Shown here in pieces: positions 1 through 6,391 of a stretch of DNA of 6,391 nucleotides (position 1 is its first letter; the number at the start of each line of letters is the position of its first letter). The notes beneath the pieces are model-generated. The model had not been told where the DNA came from. It made no database searches and saw only the letters and a program-made list of their open reading frames with translations. Made by a program: the position numbers and the translations under genes. This DNA comes from Streptomyces xylophagus (lineage in GTDB: Bacteria > Actinomycetota > Actinomycetes > Streptomycetales > Streptomycetaceae), in contig NZ_JNWO01000065.1 in NCBI RefSeq assembly GCF_000716435.1, positions 1 through 6,391 on the forward strand, in the 5' to 3' direction.

Positions 1-2003
<2,003 letters not shown>

Positions 2004-2021
2004 GGTGCCCGAGCGGCTTCC

Positions 2022-2027
2022 TACTGT
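2022..2027 (+). promoter_or_regulatory. Candidate -10 box of a leaderless promoter for the reductase
   Basis: TACTGT fits the actinobacterial TANNNT -10 pattern and ends 6 bases before the ATG at 2034. Transcription would therefore begin at or next to the A of the start codon. There is no Shine-Dalgarno sequence before 2034, which agrees with a leaderless mRNA, common in Streptomyces. I see no good -35 hexamer. Confidence 0.45.
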
Positions 2028-2033
2028 CGTGGC

Positions 2034-2717
2034 ATGGAGATGCGGATAGGAATTCTCGGCACCGGCGGCATGGCGGACGCGCTGGGCACGCAGTGGATCA
2101 GGGCCGGGCACGAAGTGCTGTTCGCCGGACGGGACTTGGGCCGGGCGCAGGCGCTGGCGCGGCGACGGGGAGGCGCATCCGGCAGCCTCCGCGAGGCCGC
2201 CGCGTTCGGCACCGGCGCCGTACTGATGGCGTTGCCGTGGGACGCGGCGGTGGAAGTGGCCGGGCAACTCCCTCTCGACGGAAGGGTGTTGATCGACTGC
2301 ACGAACCCGGTCGGCGAACGCTTCCGTCTGCTCACCGCGGGCGGCCCCTCAGCCGCCGAACAACTCGCCACCGCCGCCGGAGCCGAGGCCCACGTCGTGA
2401 AGGCGTTCAACCTCTGCCACGAGGACGTCTGGCGCCTGACACCCCCGGTGTTCGACGGCCGCCCGCTCGGCGTTCCCCTGAGCGGGGACGACGACGAAGC
2501 CCTCGCCGTCGTACGGCAGTTGGTGCGGGACATGGGCTGCGAACCGTTCGCGGCGGGGGAGTTGAACCAGGGCGCGACCTTGCTGGAGGCGACGGCCGCG
2601 CTGCTGATCCGGCTGTGGGTCGGCGAGGGAGTGGACGCCCAGTCCATAGCCCCGCCAGGGGAGTTGGCGGGGGAGCGGGACGCTGATCCGGCTGCGTCCC
2701 TCAGCCGTTCTTCCTGA
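2034..2717 (+). CDS. NADPH-dependent F420 reductase-like Rossmann oxidoreductase
   Basis: A 227-residue cytoplasmic protein with an N-terminal dinucleotide-binding fold. The beta strand and glycine loop IGILGTGGMADAL (residues 5-17) give G-x-G-x-x-A, and AGRD (31-34) places an Arg after strand 2, as expected for NADP(H). Further family hallmarks are LIDCTNPV (86-93) and VVKAFN (121-126). The fold and length match the F420H2:NADP oxidoreductase-like family (PF03807 type), in which hydride passes between NADP(H) and a flavin or deazaflavin. The actual acceptor here is unknown. The start is ATG 2034, with ATG 2040 (MRIGILG) equally possible; neither has a ribosome-binding site. Divergent from an HxlR regulator, a common pairing for redox-induced oxidoreductases. 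The last 17 bp overlap the tail of the convergent phosphodiesterase gene. The polar C-terminal tail beyond about residue 205 is not conserved family core. Confidence 0.9.
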   Translation: MEMRIGILGTGGMADALGTQWIRAGHEVLFAGRDLGRAQALARRRGGASGSLREAAAFGTGAVLMALPWDAAVEVAGQLPLDGRVLIDCTNPVGERFRLLTAGGPSAAEQLATAAGAEAHVVKAFNLCHEDVWRLTPPVFDGRPLGVPLSGDDDEALAVVRQLVRDMGCEPFAAGELNQGATLLEATAALLIRLWVGEGVDAQSIAPPGELAGERDADPAASLSRSS

Positions 2718-3387
2718 GACCGCACAGGACGTCGATGCGGTTGGTGGTGATCGAGTCGACGCCCATGTCGAGGAGCCGGCGCATCGAACGGCGGGTGTCC
2801 GGGGTCCAGACCGAGAGGAGGTAACCGTCGCGGTGGACGCGCGCGGCGAGGTCCCGGTCGACCAGTGTGAAGCGGTAGTTGAGCCAGCGCGGCCGTACCG
2901 CTTCGAGCACCGCGGGACGCGGCGGCGCGAGCGAGGTCCAGGTGAGGGCGATCTCGGCGGTCGGGTCGGCCGCGCGGACGGCGAGCATCGCGTCGGCGCC
3001 CGCGCAGTAGTACGCCCGGTCGTCCGCCCCGCACTCGCGGATCACGTCCACGACCCGGCGCACGGCCCGCACGTCGGCGGGGCCGGGCAGGTCGACCATC
3101 ACCCGGCTGCCCTCGGTCGCGGCCAGCGCCTCCACCAGCGTCGGCACCCCGCCGCCGGTGAGCCCGCGCACCTCGTCCACCGACAGCGACTTCAGTGGCC
3201 GGTCCACTTCCCACAGCCGTTGCAGCGTCTCGTCGTGCAGCAGCACGGGCACCCCGTCACGGGTCAGCCGTACGTCGAACTCGACGGCGTCCGCGCCCTG
3301 TTCGAGCGCGGAACGCAGCGAGTCGGTGGTGTTCTCACGGACGCGGTAGGGGTCGCCGCGATGGGCCACGGCGGTCACGTTCTGCAT
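2701..3387 (-). CDS. Glycerophosphodiester phosphodiesterase (GDPD family)
   Basis: A 228-residue TIM-barrel enzyme expected to hydrolyse glycerophosphodiesters (deacylated phospholipid headgroups) to sn-glycerol 3-phosphate and an alcohol. The signature is clear: H9-R10-G11, E18-N19-T20, E36-F-D38 (metal ligands) and H51-D52 (second catalytic His). The late motif SVWTPDTRRSMRRLLDMGVD and GVDSITTNR near the C-terminus also fit. The usual metal-binding EIK strand is replaced by MVDLPG (D99), with Asp in place of Glu and no Lys. There is no signal peptide, so it is cytoplasmic, unlike the secreted GlpQ type. The start at 3387 puts HRG nine residues in, as usual for cytosolic members; GAGG lies just 2 nt upstream. 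It lies 19 bp downstream of the deaminase gene on the same strand, so the two are probably one transcript. Substrate preference cannot be read from sequence. Confidence 0.95.
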   Translation of the reverse strand: MQNVTAVAHRGDPYRVRENTTDSLRSALEQGADAVEFDVRLTRDGVPVLLHDETLQRLWEVDRPLKSLSVDEVRGLTGGGVPTLVEALAATEGSRVMVDLPGPADVRAVRRVVDVIRECGADDRAYYCAGADAMLAVRAADPTAEIALTWTSLAPPRPAVLEAVRPRWLNYRFTLVDRDLAARVHRDGYLLSVWTPDTRRSMRRLLDMGVDSITTNRIDVLCGLRKNG

Positions 3388-3406
3388 GACCTCATTGTGC
3401 TTGCCG

Positions 3407-4474
3407 TCAGGGGGCGAGCCACGCCGAGGTGTACGTGTCGATCTCCTCATTGACACGGGCCTTGCCGGCCGCGTCCAGGAAGGAGGCCGTCACGGCGTTC
3501 TTCGCGAGGTCGGCGACACCGCGTTCGTCGAGGTCGAGGAGGCGGGCGGCGACCGCGAACTCGTTGTTGAGGTCGGTACCGAACATCGGCGGGTCGTCGG
3601 AGTTGATCGTGACGAGGACCCCGGCGCGGGCGAACTCCTTGATCGGGTGCTCGTCGAGCGTGCGGACCGCGCGGGTGGCGATGTTGGAGGTCGGGCACAC
3701 CTCCAGCGCGATGCCGTGCTCGGCGAGATGGGCGAGCAGCTTGGGGTCCTGGGCGGAACTGGTGCCGTGTCCGATGCGCTCGGCGCGCAGGTCGTTCAGG
3801 GCGTCCCAGACCGTCTCGGGCCCGGTGGTCTCACCGGCGTGCGGCACAGAGCGCAAGCCCGCGGCGATGGCCCGGTCGAAGTACGGCTTGAACTGCGGCC
3901 GGGGCACCCCGACCTCCGGCCCGCCGAGCCCGAACGACACCAGTCCCTCGGGCCGCAGCCGGTCGTCGGTGGCGAGCCGCACGGTCTCCTCGGCGGCCTC
4001 AAGCCCGGCCTCACCGGGAATGTCGAAGCACCACCGCAGTACGGTCCCGAACTCCGCCTCGGCCGCCTTACGGGCGTCCTCGATCGCGTCCATGAAGGCC
4101 CGCTCGTCGATCCCGCGCCGGGTCGACGAGAACGGCGTGATGGTCAACTCGGCGTACCGCACCTGCTGCCGGGCCATGTCCCGCGCGACTTCGTAGGTCA
4201 GCAGCCGCACGTCTTCCGGCGTCCGAATGAGGTCGACCACGGACAGATAGACATCGATGAAATGCGCGAAGTCCGTGAAGGTGAAGTAGTCGACCAGGGC
4301 CTCGGGGTCGGTGGGCACCCGGGAGTCGGGGTGGCGGGCAGCCAGCTCCGAGACGATCCGCGGGGAGGCGGAGCCGACGTGATGGACATGCAGCTCGGCC
4401 TTGGGCAGCCCCGCGATGAAGGCATGCAGGTCGCGGGCCTGACCGGCGACGGGTACAGCGCTGTGGTCGGACAA
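3407..4474 (-). CDS. Adenosine deaminase-family protein (COG1816)
   Basis: A 355-residue zinc-dependent amidohydrolase. The zinc and catalytic residues are all present: H29-x-H31, H212 and E215 in PHAGE, H236 in RIGHGTS, and D293-D294 in NSDDP. EVCPTSN (258-264) and GLGGPE (182-187) are further family motifs. The length is normal and no signal peptide is seen, so it is cytoplasmic. The start is TTG at 4474, preceded by GGGGAGG and a 4-nt gap; the frame stays open far upstream but translates to low-complexity Pro/Arg/His sequence. H32-V33-G34 follows the HxH motif, where true adenosine deaminases carry an Asp contacting the ribose 5'-OH, and the later Asp of DLAG is Gly182. This favours a 5'-substituted adenosine. 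Members of this COG in Streptomyces have been shown to deaminate 6-aminodeoxyfutalosine in menaquinone synthesis, so that role competes with purine salvage. Leads a probable operon with the phosphodiesterase. Confidence 0.94.
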   Translation of the reverse strand: MSDHSAVPVAGQARDLHAFIAGLPKAELHVHHVGSASPRIVSELAARHPDSRVPTDPEALVDYFTFTDFAHFIDVYLSVVDLIRTPEDVRLLTYEVARDMARQQVRYAELTITPFSSTRRGIDERAFMDAIEDARKAAEAEFGTVLRWCFDIPGEAGLEAAEETVRLATDDRLRPEGLVSFGLGGPEVGVPRPQFKPYFDRAIAAGLRSVPHAGETTGPETVWDALNDLRAERIGHGTSSAQDPKLLAHLAEHGIALEVCPTSNIATRAVRTLDEHPIKEFARAGVLVTINSDDPPMFGTDLNNEFAVAARLLDLDERGVADLAKNAVTASFLDAAGKARVNEEIDTYTSAWLAP

Positions 4475-4478
4475 GGTT

Positions 4479-4485
4479 CCTCCCC
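4479..4485 (-). promoter_or_regulatory. Ribosome-binding site deciding the TTG start of the deaminase
   Basis: GGGGAGG on the minus strand lies 4 nt before TTG at 4474. No ATG or GTG in frame between here and the first family motif (LPKAELH) has a comparable site, so the TTG is preferred. Confidence 0.75.
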
Positions 4486-4534
4486 GGAACGGCGCCCCGG
4501 GCTGTGCCGAGCGGGACGCGGGTGATCGGCTGAT

Positions 4535-4555
4535 CGATGACTCGGGATCATCGTA
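4535..4555 (-). promoter_or_regulatory. Candidate deaminase promoter -10 box overlapping a dyad
   Basis: TACGAT on the minus strand (4555-4550) fits TANNNT. It overlaps a dyad with perfect 6-bp arms CGATGA (4535-4540) and TCATCG (4548-4553) separated by 7 bp. Transcription from here would give a leader of roughly 65-70 nt. No clear -35 box is seen because the upstream stretch is a C-run on this strand. The dyad could be an operator. Confidence 0.35.
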
Positions 4556-4559
4556 GGCC

Positions 4560-4606
4560 GGGGTGGACGGGGGTGCGGCGGGGTGGGTCGGGGGTGGTGG
4601 TGGGGG
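4560..4606 (+). other. G-run tract, potential G-quadruplex
   Basis: Six runs of three or more G (4560-4563, 4569-4573, 4580-4583, 4585-4587, 4590-4594, 4602-4606) fall within 47 bp on the plus strand, separated by short spacers. This satisfies the usual four-run quadruplex pattern in several ways. It lies directly upstream of the candidate deaminase promoter, on the template strand for that gene. Confidence 0.6.
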
Positions 4607-4619
4607 TGTCGGCGATGAT

Positions 4620-4958
4620 GCCGCCGGGCGGCGGGCGGCGGGCGGCTGAGGGTGCCGGTCGGGACGGGTGGTGCTGTCCGTGGTGTCTGTGCTCGCCCCG
4701 TGTGGCGGAATTGTCGGCGGTGGCGCCGCCGGGCAGCGGACGGCCGAGAGCGTCGGTCGGGACCGGTGGTGCCGTCGTGATGTCCGGCGAGGTCGGCGGC
4801 GGCACCCGTGCCCGCCCGCGTGGCGGGAACTGTAGGCGGTGACGCCGCTGGACAGCGGGCGGCTGAGGAGCGCCGGTCGGGACCGATGGTGGCGTCCGTG
4901 GTGTCCGGCGAAGCCGGCGGCACCCGTGCTCGCCCTGCGCGTGGCGAAACTGGCCGGT
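4620..4958 (+). repeat. Three degenerate tandem repeats of about 100-120 bp, non-coding
   Basis: Unit A is about 4620-4721, B about 4722-4840 and C about 4841-4958. The shared order is GCCGCC-GG, CAGCGGRCGGCYGAG, CGGTCGGGACSG, TGGTG, GTCC-GTG, GGCACCCGTG, CTCGCC, GTGGCGRAACTG, GGCGGTG. B and C align over their whole length at roughly four-fifths identity by eye. A lacks about 22 bp in the middle and has an expanded GGCGG run. Indels of 1, 2 and about 22 bp are not multiples of three, and translations on both strands are low-complexity, so I read the stretch from 4475 to 5012 as non-coding. Unit C ends immediately before the promoter of the DUF4190 gene. Confidence 0.8.
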
Positions 4959-4972
4959 GAACGCTCTAGCAT
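4945..4972 (+). promoter_or_regulatory. Candidate promoter of the DUF4190 gene
   Basis: TAGCAT at 4967-4972 fits the TANNNT -10 pattern and would start transcription near 4979, leaving a leader of about 34 nt. CGAAAC at 4945-4950 resembles the GAAAC/GGAAC -35 element of ECF sigma factors, with CTCTAG 15-16 bp later as a possible ECF -10. The vegetative -35 position has no good match. The two readings cannot be separated here. Confidence 0.45.
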
Positions 4973-4973
4973 G

Positions 4974-4995
4974 GTCGGTCTGACGATCGACCGAC
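4974..4995 (+). promoter_or_regulatory. Inverted repeat in the DUF4190 leader
   Basis: GTCGGTC (4974-4980) and GACCGAC (4989-4995) are perfect 7-bp arms around 8 nt, located around the expected transcription start. It could be an operator or a 5' leader hairpin. The core GGTCGG also recurs in the upstream tandem units. Confidence 0.4.
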
Positions 4996-5012
4996 GGGGA
5001 CGGGGACGACAC

Positions 5013-5825
5013 GTGGGGGACCAGACACAGCCCGACGGCGGCGCGGGAGCGAACAGCGACCCGTGGGCGCCGCCGGAGAGCAGGCCGTCGCTGGAGAAGA
5101 GCGCGCCGCAGCAGCCAGTACCCGGACAGCACCCAGTCCCCGGACAGCAGCCCGCGCCCGGGCAATGGTCCGCTCCGCAGGACCGGCAGCCTCCGCCGCA
5201 GTCGCCGTCCGTGCACAACCAGGCCACGGTGACCTCCCTGCCGTCCGACGGCTTCGCCCCACCCGCACCCGGCACGCCTCCCACCGCCCCGGGCTACGGC
5301 CAGCCCGGCACACCCCCCGGCCTCCCGAGCTACGGCGCTCCCGGCTACGGCGGGCCCAACACCCCCGGCGGCCCCGGAATGCCGGGTGGCCCAGGCGTGC
5401 AAGGAGGCCCCGGAATGTCCGGCGGCTACGGCTACCCCGGCTACCCGCAGGGCTACGGCTGGCCCGGTATGCCGATGGCCCCGCAGAACAACATGGGCAC
5501 CGCGGCGATGGTGCTGGGCATCCTGTCCTGCTGCCTGTTCTGCTTCTACGGCGTGGTCTCCCTGGCCCTAGGGATCACCGCGATCATCCTCGGCGTCAAG
5601 GGCAAGAAGCGGGCCGACCGGGGCGAGGCCACGAACCGTGGTCAGGCCCAGGCGGGTCTGATCACGGGCATCGTCGGGACCGTCCTCGGTGTCATCACGG
5701 TCGCCGTGTTGATCGTCACGATCGTGTTCGCCATCAAGCACGGAGACAGCACCGACACCACGGACTCCGACCCCTTCTACAACTCCGCCCCCAGCCTGAC
5801 GGCCCCGGTCCTGCCCCAGGCTTGA
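5013..5825 (+). CDS. DUF4190 domain-containing membrane protein with Pro/Gly-rich N-terminus
   Basis: A 270-residue protein. Residues 1-157 are a disordered Pro/Gly/Gln/Tyr-rich arm with repeats PVPGQHPVPGQQPAPGQ (35-51) and a short collagen-like run GGPGMPGGPGVQGGPGMSGG (119-138). The membrane domain is 161-242: helix 1 (MVLGILSCCLFCFYGVVSLA, from 166), a basic loop GVKGKKRADRGEATNRGQAQ, then helix 2 (GLITGIVGTVLGVITVAVLI, from 215). This layout is the DUF4190 pattern common in actinobacteria, whose function is unknown. Both termini are likely on the same side, with the basic loop probably cytoplasmic. The last 28 residues are acidic, then Pro-rich. The start is GTG 5013, with GGGGA 6 nt upstream. 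ATG 4971 is also in frame but overlaps the candidate -10 box and would add Arg-rich sequence unlike the family. It stands alone, divergent from the deaminase operon. Confidence 0.92.
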   Translation: MGDQTQPDGGAGANSDPWAPPESRPSLEKSAPQQPVPGQHPVPGQQPAPGQWSAPQDRQPPPQSPSVHNQATVTSLPSDGFAPPAPGTPPTAPGYGQPGTPPGLPSYGAPGYGGPNTPGGPGMPGGPGVQGGPGMSGGYGYPGYPQGYGWPGMPMAPQNNMGTAAMVLGILSCCLFCFYGVVSLALGITAIILGVKGKKRADRGEATNRGQAQAGLITGIVGTVLGVITVAVLIVTIVFAIKHGDSTDTTDSDPFYNSAPSLTAPVLPQA

Positions 5826-5882
5826 CCTCGCCCCGGCAGCCCCCCACACCCACGGCACCCGGGCCCGCACTCACCCCGCCGA

Positions 5883-5982
5883 GGGTGTGCCCGCGCCCAT
5901 GATCATGGGCACTTCTCCCGCTGGGTGCCCCGCCCTCTCTGAGCCTGCGCCGGCACAAGGGGTACAGGCTCCGCTCACACCC
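5883..5982 (+). other. Possible structured region or terminator with a 16-bp palindrome
   Basis: Within the gene-free stretch after the DUF4190 gene, GCCCATGATCATGGGC at 5895-5910 is a perfect palindrome. GAGCCTG (5941-5947) pairs with CAGGCTC (5965-5971). Both are enclosed by GGGTGTG (5883-5889) and CACACCC (5976-5982), giving a possible three-way junction. Position 58-157 bp after the stop allows a terminator or 3' UTR structure. There is no T-run. Confidence 0.35.
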
Positions 5983-6082
5983 GCCGAGCCACCGATGCAC
6001 CCGCACCCGCACCCGTGATCGCGACCGCCCCGGAACAGGCCGGAATGGACCACGAGCCGGCAGCCGCCAACGAGACGGGAGC

Positions 6083-6192
6083 GGGTCGTGGCGGTACGGC
6101 GCAGCCCGCCGCGTACCCGGCACCAACCCGTTCAACTGTGACAACACCAGAGGGGCCCGACCAGCGGCGGGCTCGCCGTACCGCCACGACCC
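6083..6192. repeat. Long inverted repeat (29-bp arms, 51-nt loop)
   Basis: 6083-6112 pairs with 6164-6192 with no mismatch and one unpaired base (C6102). The outer 19 bp are perfect (GGGTCGTGGCGGTACGGCG) and the inner 10 bp are AGCCCGCCGC. The loop at 6113-6163 is less GC-rich (it includes GTTCAACTGTGACAACACC). No transposase frame or clear target duplication is seen. It could be a miniature inverted-repeat element, a structured RNA or a strong terminator. Confidence 0.8.
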
Positions 6193-6249
6193 CGACCCCA
6201 CCACACACCCGCGCCCGCACCCGCGCCCCCGGACCCGGCCCGCCCCCAC

Positions 6250-6300
6250 CCCCTAAGGGGCGCGGGGAACTGCGCGACCAGCCCCCACCGACCCGCACCC
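6250..6300 (+). repeat. Common Streptomyces intergenic repeat (GGGGCGCGGGGAACTGCGCG)
   Basis: CCCCTAAGGGG followed by GGGGCGCGGGGAACTGCGCG and ACCAGCCCCC is, as I recall, a short sequence scattered through intergenic regions of many Streptomyces genomes. It can fold on itself: GGGGC (6257-6261) with GCCCC (6281-6285), and CCCC/GGGG around TAA. It often follows genes, so a terminator or REP-like role is plausible. It supports the genus assignment. Confidence 0.7.
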
Positions 6301-6346
6301 CGCACACAACCCCAAACCACCCACCCCCAACCCGGCACACACCCCG
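6287..6346. other. C/A-rich contig tail with no gene
   Basis: The last 60 genuine bases are almost only C and A, with few G and no T. They have no plausible coding frame. They end abruptly at the adapter junction. Confidence 0.7.
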
Positions 6347-6391
6347 CTGTCTCTTATACACATCTCCGAGCCCACGAGACAGGCAGAAATC
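6347..6391 (+). other. Illumina Nextera (Tn5) adapter read-through, not genomic
   Basis: CTGTCTCTTATACACATCT (6347-6365) is the 19-bp Tn5 mosaic end. CCGAGCCCACGAGAC (6366-6380) is the Nextera read-2 adapter. AGGCAGAA (6381-6388) equals the i7 index known as N703, and ATC (6389-6391) is the start of the P7 tail. The order is exactly that of library read-through. A minus-strand frame starting at 6361 begins MYKRQ, a known signature of this contaminant in protein databases. These bases should be trimmed. Confidence 0.99.

Noticed and set aside
2021..3214. Long minus-strand frame antisense to the reductase
   Set aside because: It overlaps two well-supported genes in a shadow frame and has no family motif.
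3386..4525. Long plus-strand frame antisense to the deaminase
   Set aside because: It is the complement of a gene with all catalytic motifs, and its translation is Gly/Arg/Val-rich without a domain.
4475..5284. Minus-strand frame continuing upstream of the deaminase as an N-terminal extension
   Set aside because: It encodes Pro/Arg/His low-complexity sequence, crosses non-triplet indels between tandem repeat units and runs antisense into the DUF4190 gene. A strong ribosome site marks TTG 4474.
5996..6016. Short CACCCG tandem repeat as a regulatory or CRISPR-like array
   Set aside because: Only about three 6-bp copies with no spacers; simple-sequence drift in a C-rich region.
6083..6192. Intrinsic terminator for the DUF4190 gene
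   Set aside because: The loop is 51 nt, there is no T-run on either side, and it lies about 260 bp after the stop, so a standard terminator is not the best reading.
5734..6361. Several minus-strand open frames in the right-hand tail
   Set aside because: Arg/Gly-rich translations without domains are typical of GC-rich shadow frames. One starts inside the adapter, and others cross the inverted repeat.

Overview
The very high GC content, the strong G/C preference at third codon positions, the gene families and one recognisable intergenic repeat all point to Streptomyces or a close relative. The window looks like a whole short draft contig. Its left end cuts into a gene. Its right end runs straight into Illumina Nextera adapter (6347-6391), so genuine sequence stops at 6346.

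Layout: (1) 1-1599 (+), the C-terminal part of a large cell-surface-like protein: a proline-poor Gly-X-Y repeat of about 236 residues, one membrane segment, a Pro/Ser/Thr linker and an unrecognised C-terminal domain. (2) 1596-2003 (-), an HxlR/DUF24 regulator ending tail-to-tail with gene 1 on a shared CTAG. (3) 2034-2717 (+), a Rossmann-fold F420H2:NADP oxidoreductase-like protein, divergent from the regulator across only 30 bp. (4) 4474-2701 (-), a two-gene unit: an adenosine deaminase-family enzyme followed 19 bp later by a glycerophosphodiester phosphodiesterase. (5) 4475-5012, a gene-free region with a G-quadruplex-prone tract and three degenerate tandem copies of a unit of about 100-120 bp, lying between the divergent deaminase and DUF4190 genes. 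(6) 5013-5825 (+), a Pro/Gly-rich DUF4190 two-helix membrane protein. (7) 5826-6346, a gene-free tail with a 16-bp perfect palindrome, a long near-perfect inverted repeat (29-bp arms), a common Streptomyces repeat and a C/A-rich end.

How the genes relate: the HxlR regulator and the reductase are a plausible regulator-target pair. The deaminase and phosphodiesterase are probably co-transcribed and would both act in the cytoplasm on nucleoside or lipid-derived small molecules. The rest is housekeeping or surface-protein content. I see no phage, CRISPR, toxin-antitoxin or biosynthetic cluster. The most unusual material is the truncated collagen-like surface protein, the tandem repeats at 4620-4958 and the hairpin element at 6083-6192.
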